In this document: in pieces, positions 25,373 to 34,698 of the stretch
How the letters are laid out: each line of letters opens with the position of its first letter
Position numbering within the stretch: position 1 is the first letter of the stretch
Assembly (NCBI GenBank): GCA_003241475.1
Contig: QFQB01000001.1
Location: 61,103-125,102, forward strand
Origin: Micavibrio aeruginosavorus
GTDB lineage: Bacteria; Pseudomonadota; Alphaproteobacteria; Micavibrionales; Micavibrionaceae
Reading direction: 5' to 3'
Length of the DNA stretch: 64,000 nt
Notes under the pieces: generated by a model
What the model was told of the DNA's origin: nothing
Seen by the model: only the letters and a program-made list of their open reading frames with translations
Databases searched by the model: none
Position numbers and translations under genes: made by a program

Positions 25373-26654
25373 CGACGATCTCGACAATGATCTGGATGTT
25401 GAGAACTTCGACGATGGCGAAGGTTTTGACGATTTCAGCAAAAAGGGTTCGCTCGGCGACATGTGGCGAAACAACCCGATGGTCAAAATCGGGGTTATTC
25501 TGGCCGCGTTCGCCATCATTGTCGGCGCTATCATCCTGTTTGGCGGCTCTGCCGAGAAAAAGCAGCGGTCATCCGTGGCGGGCGCATCCGATATAACAGA
25601 GGCGCCAGGTAGTAGCGAAGTGTCCGCGACCATGAAGGAAGCCATCGACACCAAAAACCTTGAAAATGCCGAAAACGCCCTTCGCACCAGCGGCTCTGCC
25701 GTACCTATTCCTGTCGAGCCGCCCAAAGGCGTTATTCCCGTGCCTGTCGAGGAGATGAGTGGCGAAGATCCGCTTGAGCGCTGGCGCCGGATGCAAGAAG
25801 AGCGCGTCCGCCAGCAGGAAATGCTGGCGCAAGCCAAACCGCAAACGGCTCCGGTGGCGCCGCCCGTCGATACAAAAACACCGGCTGTCAATGCCATGTC
25901 GCAGGCGATGGTGACGCAAATGCAGTCGATTTTGCAAAACCAGAAAATTCCCGAGCCGCGATTCAAGAAAATCACGGGCGTGACATTCGTCGAAGATTCC
26001 GAACGCAAGAAAATGGAAAAACTGGCCGCCGCCCAGCGCGAGATGCAGCAAATGCAGGCCGCGGCGATGGTGGACGAACAAGTTGAAAATATCATTATTC
26101 CGGCAGGCACGATTGAATACGGTCAGCTTTTGATCGAGGCGAACACGGATGCGCCCGGTCCTGTTCTGGCGCAGATCGTCTCCGGTCCCTTGAAAGGTTC
26201 GCGCGTTTTGGGTTCCTTCAAATCCACGGACCAATATCTGACGCTGGAATTCTCCCAGCTTGTTCTGGACGGCATCAGCTATCCTATTCAGGCTATAGCG
26301 ATCGACCCTGATACGACGATGCCGGGCATGATCACGGAGATCGACCATCGTTATTTCAAGCGTGTTATTTTGCCTGCCGCAGCAGCTTTTGTTTCGGGCT
26401 TCGCCGATGCGGTGTCCGAATCCGGCACGACCAGCGTTTACATTTCGGATAGCTCTGTTACGCAGTCCACATCCGATAAGGACAGCAAACAAGAAGTAGC
26501 TTCGGGGATCAGCGAGGCCGGCGATGAGCTAAGCGATATTATGGATGAAGAGGCCGATCGTACCCAGCCGATGCTACGGGTTGCCGCTGGAACGCCTATG
26601 GGCGTTTTGTTTACCCAGCCGGTGACGGACACAAACCTTGCATCAACGCGCTAA
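25365..26654 (+). CDS. dotG: DotG/IcmE-type channel protein (short form)
   Basis: DotG (IcmE, TraO) spans both membranes and forms the central channel; its C-terminal domain is VirB10-like. The 429-residue product has an acidic cytoplasmic N-terminus and a membrane helix (about 42-62). A Pro/Gln-rich linker and the VirB10-type domain (about 235-425) follow, with IIPAGTIEYGQLLIEANTDA, GPVLAQIVSGPLKGSR and an ending with GTPMGVLFTQPV. Legionella DotG is more than twice as long because of a large repeat region; that region is absent here, as in plasmid TraO. The gene overlaps dotH and precedes the dotF-like gene by 60 bases. Confidence 0.92.
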   Translation: MSNDDLDNDLDVENFDDGEGFDDFSKKGSLGDMWRNNPMVKIGVILAAFAIIVGAIILFGGSAEKKQRSSVAGASDITEAPGSSEVSATMKEAIDTKNLENAENALRTSGSAVPIPVEPPKGVIPVPVEEMSGEDPLERWRRMQEERVRQQEMLAQAKPQTAPVAPPVDTKTPAVNAMSQAMVTQMQSILQNQKIPEPRFKKITGVTFVEDSERKKMEKLAAAQREMQQMQAAAMVDEQVENIIIPAGTIEYGQLLIEANTDAPGPVLAQIVSGPLKGSRVLGSFKSTDQYLTLEFSQLVLDGISYPIQAIAIDPDTTMPGMITEIDHRYFKRVILPAAAAFVSGFADAVSESGTTSVYISDSSVTQSTSDKDSKQEVASGISEAGDELSDIMDEEADRTQPMLRVAAGTPMGVLFTQPVTDTNLASTR

Positions 26655-26714
26655 ATTCCCTATTTGTAAGGGCTAGGGGTCCATAGATCGCTTTGAGGAA
26701 AACGGGCGCAAAAC

Positions 26715-28172
26715 ATGACGAACAAGAATAAAAATCAAGGTTCCGGCGAATTCGAAGATGATTTCGAAGATATCGAGGATTTTTCCGATGCGGATTTTGA
26801 CGCTTCGGCCTATGAAGACGTCGATTATGACGATCTCCCCGGTGAAGAGGGCGACGATTTCGAAGGCGATGACTTTGAGGGCGACGAATGGGGCGACGAA
26901 GAAGAGGGCTCAACCGACAAGAAGGGCAAAAAGAAGAAGGAAAAAAGCGGCGGCGGTCTTTCTTTTAATGCCATGATGATTATCGGCGCAGTCGTCGTCG
27001 GCGGCGGCGTCATGGCTCTGAACATCATGAATCAAACGGCGGCCGTGAAGGCTGAAGAAAAACCGATCTGGCGCTCCATGCTGAATATCAGCGGCGTCAT
27101 GGATGGAATGCTTTTCGGCGATGCGGAGGAAGGACCTTCCGCAGAAGAAATTGCCAAGCAAGAAGCCGCGCAACAGGAGGGCTTCCTCAATAACCCCGAA
27201 TTGGCAGTTCCGCCGCCTGTGGAAACAACGCAAAATACGCCGCCGCAGCCGATGCCGATCGCACCTGACAGCGGCGCTGTTCCCGGCGAACAGTTGACGC
27301 CGATGCCGACACCGTCTGCCGAAGCGCCGCGCGGTCCGGATGAAACGCCTCCTGTATTGGTGGAAGCAACCCCTCCCGTTGTTCCCGATACGCCGATTAC
27401 GCCGGATGCGCCCGTCGAGGCTACAGAAAGTGCGCCGTCTGCCGAAGACATTTTGAAAAAGGCGATCGCAAACCGCGAACAAAAAGGACAGGCCGAAGAA
27501 AGGGCGCCTGAAACATCAGCTGAAGCGTCTAAGCCCGTTATAGAAGCCAAACCGGTTGAATTGGCTTTGGAAGAAAAGACGGAAGAGCCAACACCAATCG
27601 TTACGTCCACACCAACGGTTTCACCACAAGAGGTTGAGGCCAACAAGCAGGCTGTGTCCTCATTGGAAACCAAACTGGACTCTTTGCTCAAACGTATGGA
27701 TCAGATCGAAAGCGATCTGGGCGCCGTAAAGCAGGGTAGTGGTACGAGCACGCAGGAACTGGAGCAAACAGTGGCGGCGCTTCGTGCGGAAATCGATACG
27801 CTCAAAAAACGCCCCGCGCAGGTTGAAAAAGTTGTCGAGAAGATTGTCGAAAAAAAATCGGCGCCGATTGCTGATGCGGCGGAAGCTGACGAGGAGCCTG
27901 TTGCCAAACCTGCCCCTGTCCGTAAGAAAAAGGTGGTTTCCAAGCCGGCAACGGCAACGACATCTTCGACGCCCAAGCAGGCTACAACATCTGGCGCTTG
28001 GGAATTGCGTGCCGCCCAGCCGGGCAGGGCATGGGTCTCCAAGCCGGGCGTGCGTGACATGCAAGGCGTTACGGTGGGCGAGACGCTGGCCGGTATTGGG
28101 CGCGTGACTGCCATCACCTATCAAAATGGTCGCTGGGCTGTTGTCGGAACACAGGGACAGATCCTTCAGTAA
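26715..28172 (+). CDS. DotF/IcmG-like inner-membrane protein (TraP position)
   Basis: The 485-residue protein has a strongly acidic cytoplasmic tail (about 5-65), a Lys-rich patch and one membrane helix (about 82-100). A Pro/Glu-rich linker, a predicted coiled-coil (about 300-375) and a small C-terminal beta domain (about 425-485) containing WELRAAQPGRAWV, GVTVGETLAGIGRV and GRWAVVGTQGQI complete it. This layout and its place directly after dotG match DotF/IcmG and TraP. DotF is an inner-membrane accessory of the core that has been reported to bind substrates. Most of the length is low-complexity, so the assignment rests on layout, position and the C-terminal domain. Confidence 0.75.
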   Translation: MTNKNKNQGSGEFEDDFEDIEDFSDADFDASAYEDVDYDDLPGEEGDDFEGDDFEGDEWGDEEEGSTDKKGKKKKEKSGGGLSFNAMMIIGAVVVGGGVMALNIMNQTAAVKAEEKPIWRSMLNISGVMDGMLFGDAEEGPSAEEIAKQEAAQQEGFLNNPELAVPPPVETTQNTPPQPMPIAPDSGAVPGEQLTPMPTPSAEAPRGPDETPPVLVEATPPVVPDTPITPDAPVEATESAPSAEDILKKAIANREQKGQAEERAPETSAEASKPVIEAKPVELALEEKTEEPTPIVTSTPTVSPQEVEANKQAVSSLETKLDSLLKRMDQIESDLGAVKQGSGTSTQELEQTVAALRAEIDTLKKRPAQVEKVVEKIVEKKSAPIADAAEADEEPVAKPAPVRKKKVVSKPATATTSSTPKQATTSGAWELRAAQPGRAWVSKPGVRDMQGVTVGETLAGIGRVTAITYQNGRWAVVGTQGQILQ

Positions 28173-28554
28173 GAAGAAGGGTCGCCCCCAAAAAATCTCT
28201 AAAAAACACAATTTGAACACAATTAGGGCTCGCGTTCGCGAATTCATATGTCTTGAGGCTCAATTTTTATCTTTATATTTCAGATAGATAAGTGCAAAAT
28301 AGACAACCTTTGCCCCAAATTTGCCTTATTTGTCTAAATTGTGTTTAAATGAATTATAGGGTTGAGACATGGGACGGAACGCAGGGGATGCCCCGAACAA
28401 AACTCTAGGGGACCAAATTCGCAAAAAGAATTTTGATTTTGTATACTGAATAACAGATGGCAGAATACGGATCGGGAGCTTTTTTAAAAATTTGGAAATG
28501 AACTGCAAACAACGGATTTTGGTAATTAACGGTTATTAACAAGGAGACTGAACT
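28173..28554. other. 382-base non-coding gap with AACACAATT repeats
   Basis: No gene is visible. The stretch is AT-rich compared with its neighbours. AACACAATT occurs at 28205-28213 and again at 28216-28224, 11 bases apart, and its complement stands at 28337-28345 within an 11-bp inverted match (AAACACAATTT at 28204-28214, AAATTGTGTTT at 28336-28346). A TATACT at 28442-28447 could be a -10, but no -35 fits. AAGGAGA before 28555 is the ribosome site of the next gene. Confidence 0.5.
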
Positions 28555-28941
28555 ATGATTAAGAAAATGAAACACAACATGATGGCAGCTGGTGCCGCTA
28601 CCTTCACGGGCCTCGTATCCGGCGTGGAAAGCGCATCTGCTAACGACTTCACGACGATCGTGACGAACATGGAAACCTCGATCAGCACCATTCCTGGTTT
28701 GATCTCCGGTGTTTCCTACATGTCCGGTATTTTGCTCGGCGTTCTCGGGATCTTGAAAATCAAGGACCACGTGGAAAACCCGGGCCAAACGCCTTTGCAA
28801 CACGGTGCGATCCGTCTGGCAGCCGGCGGCGGTCTGTTCGCCCTCCCAATCGTATACGAAGCTATGCGTAGCACGATCGGCGACGACGGCGACCTGGTTG
28901 AAGCACCGGAAGTCAAAGCGCTCGAAATGAAAGTTCAGTAA
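28555..28941 (+). CDS. DotP/IcmD-like small membrane protein (TraQ position)
   Basis: The 128-residue product has a signal-like N-terminus (to about residue 28, SASA) and two hydrophobic segments (about 45-65 and 80-100). They flank the motif LKIKDHVENPGQTPLQHGAIRLAAGG. This is the signature region of the IcmD/DotP, IcmC/DotE and DotV group and of TraQ/TraR. These proteins sit in the inner membrane; their role is poorly defined, with links to DotA-type export. It is a clear paralogue of the larger protein at 35115-36062. AAGGAGA lies 10 bases before the ATG. It follows the 382-base gap and precedes icmJ by 16 bases. Confidence 0.78.
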   Translation: MIKKMKHNMMAAGAATFTGLVSGVESASANDFTTIVTNMETSISTIPGLISGVSYMSGILLGVLGILKIKDHVENPGQTPLQHGAIRLAAGGGLFALPIVYEAMRSTIGDDGDLVEAPEVKALEMKVQ

Positions 28942-28957
28942 TTAGAGCTTTGGGTTG

Positions 28958-29644
28958 ATGAAACTCTTGCCAATAAATCTGGGCATTGTCCGATCTTCGG
29001 GCAATGCCCAAGCCGTTGAAAGGGCTGCGGTTCTGTTGCAGGAATTGCGCCCTAAAATACTTGAACGCGACAATCACACTTGCCGCTTTTGCGGTTTTCA
29101 ATCCCAAAAATATCAGGAAGTACATTGCTTGAACGCGAATCCTGAAGACGTGCGGCCCGACAATCTGGTCACGGCCTGTATTTTTTGTCAGCAATGCTTT
29201 GACCTTGAAAAAGCCAGCGCCATGAATTCCGGCGTTCTTGTCTGGCTACCCGAGATAGAGCAAGCCGAATTGAGCCATGTCGCACGCTCTATTTATGTTG
29301 CGCGGATTTCACAAGGATCCATGGCCGATTCCGCGCGTACAGCACTTGATGCCATCATGGGACGCCGTGAAGACGCCAAGGCGCGCATGGCAACGGATGA
29401 TCCGTTTTTCCTCGCCAATGTTTTACGCGATTTTCTCGGTCCTAAACATTATGCCGCCCGTACGGAAAAACTGGCCGGCATCCGCCTGTTTCCTCTTGAC
29501 CGCCGCAACATCACGGAAGGCGAGCTAAAATTCAACCAGTTCCCGCAAATCCTTGCCTACTGGCGATCCAAGGATGGTCCTTTCGGCCCTTATCCGCCGG
29601 CTCAGTGGAAAACGGTTTATGCAAAAATGAAAACAGCCGCCTGA
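28958..29644 (+). CDS. icmJ: IcmJ/DotN-type coupling-complex protein
   Basis: IcmJ (DotN) is a cytoplasmic zinc-binding, HNH-fold protein that binds the coupling ATPase DotL in the Legionella type IV coupling complex. The 228-residue product has the family pattern CRFCGF (about 38-43), YQEVHCLN, DNLVTACIFCQQCFDL (about 67-82) and the C-terminal KFNQFPQILAYW, GPFGPYP and PPAQW. The ATG at 28958 is preferred over an in-frame TTG at 28955. DotL and DotM are not in this window, so its partners must be encoded elsewhere. A terminator hairpin overlaps its stop codon. Confidence 0.9.
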   Translation: MKLLPINLGIVRSSGNAQAVERAAVLLQELRPKILERDNHTCRFCGFQSQKYQEVHCLNANPEDVRPDNLVTACIFCQQCFDLEKASAMNSGVLVWLPEIEQAELSHVARSIYVARISQGSMADSARTALDAIMGRREDAKARMATDDPFFLANVLRDFLGPKHYAARTEKLAGIRLFPLDRRNITEGELKFNQFPQILAYWRSKDGPFGPYPPAQWKTVYAKMKTAA

Positions 29645-29656
29645 TGGCGGCTTTTT
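29635..29656 (+). terminator. Intrinsic terminator overlapping the icmJ stop
   Basis: AGCCGCC (29635-29641) pairs with GGCGGCT (29646-29652) around TGAT, which contains the icmJ stop codon, followed by TTTTT. It should end the dotP-like/icmJ transcript before dotO. Confidence 0.75.
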
Positions 29657-29777
29657 CTAAACGGTGCAAAGTTGTGCGCATAGCGGGCCTTAAAGCCAAA
29701 TTTCCTCTATATTATCGGCATATAGTATAATACCCTTTACCCTGTAATATTCGCGGAAAAAGATCCATACAGCACCC

Positions 29778-32774
29778 ATGCGTCTTGTAGCCAAACTCCT
29801 CGCGCCGTTTCAGACGGCTTTCAAACAATCGCTCGAGACCTTCATCAGGCTGGAGACGGCTGATGATGAAATCACGCTGGCGTCGTCGGATGGTTCGCTC
29901 GTCACAGTCGTGCGCGTGGATGGCTCGCGCCAGATTATCGGGGAAGAAGAATATAACTTTCTGGTCGAAGGCTCGACCATCAAAATCGGCTCGCGCTTTG
30001 ACCGTCAGGGCCATGCCATGCAGGTTTATTTCGTCCGCGATCCGAACCGCATCACGCGCTATCTGGAAGATTTGCTGCGCCCGTCGCGCTTGACGGCCGA
30101 AGCGTGCGAACTCGATGTCAAAGACGTTTTTGATGAACGCGTGCGCCATTTGTCGCGTTATCTGTCGTATGAGGAATGCTATTACGTATTGTGGACGCGC
30201 CCCTCCATCTTGACGAAGAACGAGTTGAAGCGAGCCTCACAGGAATCACGCAAAAAGAAATGGATACGCGCGGGATACGCGCAAAATCCCCTGGCGGCGC
30301 TCGATGCCTTACGCACGCGCCATCGTTCGTACACGGCTTCGGTTCTTTCCTCGCTGGATGAGCTTGGCATTCGCGCCGAAGTGATGCAGGTGCACGATGC
30401 GCTCCGCGCCATCAAAAACAACCTGTATCCGACAAAATCGCATGAAGACTGGCGCGCCTGTCTGCCCGGCGATGTCATACCTCCACGCGCGCCGCTTAAC
30501 CGCGCCGATCTTTCGGATATCGTCTGGCCGACCATACGCCAGCAGCTGGCATTGGCGGATTCATACGTGCTCAATGAATCGATTGTGCGCATCGGGGATT
30601 TGATCTGGGGCGGCGCGGATGTAACGCTAGCGCCGATGGATCCATCGCCGTTCCCGATGCTTTTGAACCGCTTGTTCGAAGCGAAAGTCCCGTACCGGAT
30701 TTCCTTCCTGATCGAAGGCGGCGGGGTTTACGCAACGCAGTTCCGCGCCTTTGCTGCAACAATTTTGGGTGTAACGAATGCCGTCAACAAGCAGATCAAA
30801 TTCTCGCTCGAAGGTCTGCAGCGTCTGGCGCGTAAAGAGCCTGTCGTGCGCATGCGCATCTCTCTTGCCACATGGGCGCCGCGCGACAATTTGCGTCTTT
30901 TGCAAGACCGTCTGTCCAACCTTATTCAGGCCGTTGAGTCTTGGGGCTATTGTCAGGTTTCGGAATTTTCCGGTGACCCGCTCGAATGCGTGATGGCCTC
31001 GGCGCTCGGTATTCATTGTGCTGGGACCGCGCCCGCCGCTGTTGCGCCGATGTTCGAAGTGATGAAGCTGATGCCGTGGCAGCGCCCGTCATCGCCGTTC
31101 CATCGCGGCTCCATGCTGTTCCGGACGCCTGATGGCAAGGTCTGGCCCTATCAGACCGGCACGAACGTAACCACCACATGGTTCGATTTGATTTTCGCGC
31201 AGCCGGGTGCGGGTAAATCGGTCTTGCTGAATTCGACCAACATCGCAACCTGTTTGACGCCCGGTTTGTCGCAGCTTCCCTATGTCGCCATCATTGATAT
31301 CGGACCATCCTCTTCAGGGATGATATCGCTCATCAAGGAGGCGCTTCCTGAATACAAGCAACACGAGGCGACATCCTACCGCCTTCAGATGACGCAGCAA
31401 TACGCCGTCAACCCGTTCGACACGCAACTTGGATGCCGCGCGCCGATGATCGACGAGCGGAGCTATCTGGTCGAGCTTTTAACGCTTCTTTGCACGCCGC
31501 CCGGCATGGATCGCCCCTATGACGGCATCCAGCAACTTTGCGGTCTGGTTGTCGATGAGATGTTCCGCTGGCGCGATGATACCGCCGCCAACGCCGAGCC
31601 TCGTCCCTACCTGCCTCGTCTCGACCATGATGTGGATGAAGCCATCGCGAAGCACAATCTTCACCTGCCGTCCGATCCTTACTGGTGGGATGTCGTGGAC
31701 CGCATGTTCGATCTGGGCGAAACGCACATCGCCATGCTCGCGCAACGCCATGCCGTTCCCACGCTCTCGGATGCGATCGTGGCCTCCCGCCGCCCGCAGA
31801 TCAGAGCTCTGCTCGAAGAAACGGGAATAGGTCTGACAACGGAAACCGTTATCAACGCGTTCGAGCGCATGATCACATCGTCCATTCGCGAATTCCCTAT
31901 TCTGGCCGGCATCACGCGCTTTGATGTTTCGGATTCCCGCGTCTGCTCTCTCGACTTGATGGATGTATCGCCGCAGGGCGACGACTCGGCAGACCGCCAA
32001 ACCTCCATTATGTACATGCTGGCGCGCCATGTTCTGGTGCGCAGCTGGTGGGTCGGGATGGAGATGATCGAGCACATGCCGGAAAAATACCGCATGTACC
32101 ACGAGCTTCGCTTGCAGAACATCATCGAAACGCCAAAACGTCTTTGCTACGACGAATTCCACAGAACCTCGAAATCGCGCTCCGTGCGCGCGCAGGTCGT
32201 GCGCGACGTTCGTGAAGGCCGTAAGCGCGGCGTGCAGATCGCCCTGTCGTCGCAGCTTCTGGACGACTTTGATTCCGACATGGTCGATCTGGCCACGGGC
32301 GTCTGGGTTCTTGGCGCAGCCATTTCGGATCAGGCCGTCGACAATATCCGCGAGCGTTTCGGCCTGTCTCAAACTGCCCGCAACATCATCCGCTATAAAC
32401 TGACCGGTCCGCGCGCAGGCGGTGCTCCCGCGCTGTTCGTTCTTGGAACGGTTGAAGGAAAATATGAACAGCATTTGCTGAATACGTTAGGGCCTATCGA
32501 GCTTTGGGCGCTTTCAACATCCGCAGAAGACGTGGCTATCCGCAACAGGCTTTATCAAAAGCTCGGCGCCGGCCGTGCGCGCCAGATGCTGGCCGTCAAC
32601 TTTCCGGGCGGCTCCGCGCGCGGCGAAATCAAGCGCCGCGTTATGATGCTGGCTGAAAAAGGCGAAGTCCGTTCCGCCGCCGTCAGTCAGGTCGTTCAGG
32701 AAATCGTCAACGAGCTGATCGAAGCCAGCACGTCCAGACTCGATAAAAATCCCGATGAGGAATCTCCGGCCTGA
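29778..32774 (+). CDS. dotO: DotO/IcmB secretion ATPase (VirB4-like)
   Basis: DotO (IcmB, TraU) is the large VirB4-type ATPase of the cytoplasmic complex, stacked on DotB. The 998-residue length equals that of Legionella and IncI members (about 1010). Visible are an N-terminal domain (about 1-440), Walker A QPGAGKS (475-481, Lys480) and ALIDIGPSS-like AIIDIGPSSSG after it. RLCYDEFHRT (about 787-796) fits a Walker B region, followed by REGRKRGVQIALSSQLLDDF. The start ATG lies 121 bases after the icmJ terminator, so it probably has its own promoter. An anchored protein of unknown function follows after 18 bases. Confidence 0.94.
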   Translation: MRLVAKLLAPFQTAFKQSLETFIRLETADDEITLASSDGSLVTVVRVDGSRQIIGEEEYNFLVEGSTIKIGSRFDRQGHAMQVYFVRDPNRITRYLEDLLRPSRLTAEACELDVKDVFDERVRHLSRYLSYEECYYVLWTRPSILTKNELKRASQESRKKKWIRAGYAQNPLAALDALRTRHRSYTASVLSSLDELGIRAEVMQVHDALRAIKNNLYPTKSHEDWRACLPGDVIPPRAPLNRADLSDIVWPTIRQQLALADSYVLNESIVRIGDLIWGGADVTLAPMDPSPFPMLLNRLFEAKVPYRISFLIEGGGVYATQFRAFAATILGVTNAVNKQIKFSLEGLQRLARKEPVVRMRISLATWAPRDNLRLLQDRLSNLIQAVESWGYCQVSEFSGDPLECVMASALGIHCAGTAPAAVAPMFEVMKLMPWQRPSSPFHRGSMLFRTPDGKVWPYQTGTNVTTTWFDLIFAQPGAGKSVLLNSTNIATCLTPGLSQLPYVAIIDIGPSSSGMISLIKEALPEYKQHEATSYRLQMTQQYAVNPFDTQLGCRAPMIDERSYLVELLTLLCTPPGMDRPYDGIQQLCGLVVDEMFRWRDDTAANAEPRPYLPRLDHDVDEAIAKHNLHLPSDPYWWDVVDRMFDLGETHIAMLAQRHAVPTLSDAIVASRRPQIRALLEETGIGLTTETVINAFERMITSSIREFPILAGITRFDVSDSRVCSLDLMDVSPQGDDSADRQTSIMYMLARHVLVRSWWVGMEMIEHMPEKYRMYHELRLQNIIETPKRLCYDEFHRTSKSRSVRAQVVRDVREGRKRGVQIALSSQLLDDFDSDMVDLATGVWVLGAAISDQAVDNIRERFGLSQTARNIIRYKLTGPRAGGAPALFVLGTVEGKYEQHLLNTLGPIELWALSTSAEDVAIRNRLYQKLGAGRARQMLAVNFPGGSARGEIKRRVMMLAEKGEVRSAAVSQVVQEIVNELIEASTSRLDKNPDEESPA

Positions 32775-32792
32775 TGCTGGAGAGAAGTGCTT

Positions 32793-33368
32793 ATGAGCGA
32801 TAACACCAGCGGCGAAAAGGATCTAAGCGAAATCGTCAATGACGAAGAGCCGATCATCGTGCCAGCGGTCAGGGCGCAGCCTTATGACGTGCCGCTGGAT
32901 CAGCTTTTGTCGGATGAAGCTAACGCCCTCACGCCCGAGGATGTTAAAAAGCTCAAGCAAGTCGGTTTCGGCACGCTGGGCGTTGTCATTCTTATCGTCC
33001 TTCTCTCCATTTACGGCTGCCAGCCCAAAGAAGGCTCCATGGCCTACGGCATTTGTTCCACGTTTCTGGAGCTACATACGCAATACCCACATACGTTGAA
33101 ATACACCGATCTGGAAGGTTCACGCACTGCGGTTCGTATATATTTTACCAGCACGGACCCTTTTGGCCAGTACAAGCCTGAAATGATCGAGTGCAAATTC
33201 GGACCCGACGAGAAAATGGGCATGAAGCTGGTGGATGTTTTGTGGAACCGTAAACCAATGGACCCGAAAGTCGTCAGCAAGTTCAATCTTACTTTGCCGA
33301 TTATCATCTCCAGCGATCCTTATCTGGTTTTGCCGCCGGCGTGGGAAAACCAACTCATCCCTAAATAA
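32793..33368 (+). CDS. Unknown single-span membrane protein after dotO (TraV position)
   Basis: The 191-residue protein has a cytoplasmic acidic N-terminus (about 1-65), one membrane helix (about 68-85) ending in a Cys (YGC) and a periplasmic domain of about 105 residues with two more cysteines (GICST, IECKF). GGAGAG 8 bases before ATG 32793 supports that start; an in-frame GTG at 32787 is the alternative. I do not recognise the sequence. It follows dotO as traV follows traU on IncI plasmids and is of comparable size as I recall, so it may be the TraV counterpart, but that is position only. Confidence 0.72.
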   Translation: MSDNTSGEKDLSEIVNDEEPIIVPAVRAQPYDVPLDQLLSDEANALTPEDVKKLKQVGFGTLGVVILIVLLSIYGCQPKEGSMAYGICSTFLELHTQYPHTLKYTDLEGSRTAVRIYFTSTDPFGQYKPEMIECKFGPDEKMGMKLVDVLWNRKPMDPKVVSKFNLTLPIIISSDPYLVLPPAWENQLIPK

Positions 33369-33369
33369 G

Positions 33370-34620
33370 TCAATCGAATTTGCCGTTGCGAATAAGAGCG
33401 GGCAGATGGCCGCTCGATCCCATAGCCTGTTTCATGAACAGACGACGGGCAGGGGCAAGGCGCTGCACGGCCAGCAAGCCGATTTTGCGTAAAGCCCGCA
33501 ACGGAAGAAAATCGTTGGAGAAAAGACGGTTGAGGGCGTCTGTGGCGGCAGCCATGGCCATATTGTCGAAACGCCGCGACCGTTGGTAGTTTTGTAGCAA
33601 TTCATCGCTCCCGATATCTGCGCCGGATTTTTTGGCATTGATAAGAAGCTCTGCAAGCGCGGCAATATCCCGCAATCCCATATTCAAGCCTTGTCCGGCA
33701 ATCGGATGAATGCCGTGGGCCGCATCGGCGACGAGCGCGCACCGCGGCGCGATATAGCTGTGTGCATGTATTAGGGTCAGCGGGTAGGAAAAGCGTTTTC
33801 CTGATACTGCAACCTTGCCGTAGAAAGCTGGAAAGCGTTCGTTCAGGGCTACCGTAAAACTTTGTTCGTCCCAATGAACGGCGGAATCTTTTTCCGCACA
33901 ATGTTCCGTCCAGACGATGGAAGAGCGATGGCGCCCATTTTCATCATCATTCATAGGAAGAATGGCAAACGGCCCTTCGCCGCGGAAATCTTCGATGGCA
34001 ACATTGTTATGCGGATTTTCGTGAGTTGCAACGCAGACGAGCCCGCGCTGGCGGTAGCTCCACCCGCGCGTGCCTATTCCCATCTGCTCGCGCGTAAAGG
34101 AATTTCGTCCGTCGGCGCCGACAATCAAACGCGCGCGAATCTCGGTGCCGTCATCTAGATGAACAACGGTGTGATCTGGTTCCACCGTGAAGGAAAGAAC
34201 GCCTTTGGGTGCGATATGACGGACATTGGGAATTTGTGCAAGCCGTGCATAGAGCGAAGCGCGCAAATGACGGTTTTCAACAATCCATCCAAAAGCGCTT
34301 TCGTGTACGTCTTCTACCAGAAATTCCAAAAGAGTGGGCGATGCATTGTCCGAGATTTTAATATCCTTTATCGGACAGGCATTATTTTTAACTGCGTCCC
34401 ATGCGCCTGCGGCACCGATTACGCGTTGCGATCCAAAAGAGATGGCGGTGGTGCGGCCGTCAAAGCCTTTATGCAATGTGGCTTTGGGATCATCGCGGTC
34501 GATGCAGGCGACATCCAGCCCGTTCGCACCCAGAAGTGCGGCCAGCGTACAGCCTGCGAAGCCGCCTCCGATAATGGCGACATCGGTCACAAGCGTTTTG
34601 CGGTGCGAAGCTCGGGCCAT
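33370..34620 (-). CDS. UbiH/UbiF/Coq6-family FAD-dependent hydroxylase
   Basis: This 416-residue flavoprotein monooxygenase belongs to the ubiquinone-biosynthesis hydroxylases. It shows the FAD-binding DVAIIGGGFAGCTLAALLG (about 13-31), the mid-sequence VGADGRNS (about 165) and the second FAD motif LVADAAHGIHPIAGQGLNMG (about 295-314). Such enzymes hydroxylate the ring of ubiquinone precursors with NADPH and oxygen. Alphaproteobacteria have variant members (UbiH, UbiF, UbiI, UbiL, UbiM), and I cannot say which position this one acts on. The ATG at 34620 fits the family N-terminus; a reading to 34815 would add 65 unrelated residues and overlap glnB. It converges on the unknown gene after dotO. 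Confidence 0.88.
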   Translation of the reverse strand: MARASHRKTLVTDVAIIGGGFAGCTLAALLGANGLDVACIDRDDPKATLHKGFDGRTTAISFGSQRVIGAAGAWDAVKNNACPIKDIKISDNASPTLLEFLVEDVHESAFGWIVENRHLRASLYARLAQIPNVRHIAPKGVLSFTVEPDHTVVHLDDGTEIRARLIVGADGRNSFTREQMGIGTRGWSYRQRGLVCVATHENPHNNVAIEDFRGEGPFAILPMNDDENGRHRSSIVWTEHCAEKDSAVHWDEQSFTVALNERFPAFYGKVAVSGKRFSYPLTLIHAHSYIAPRCALVADAAHGIHPIAGQGLNMGLRDIAALAELLINAKKSGADIGSDELLQNYQRSRRFDNMAMAAATDALNRLFSNDFLPLRALRKIGLLAVQRLAPARRLFMKQAMGSSGHLPALIRNGKFD

Positions 34621-34698
34621 GCGGCACTTTACCTGAATTGTTAAACTTGATACTTGTATAGTCCTGCTGATCCGCCAAGACAAGAAGAGAGGTCCGCG

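Noticed and set aside
31479..32474. Open frame of 331 codons on the minus strand
   Set aside because: Antisense to the ATPase domain of dotO with no ribosome site or family match.
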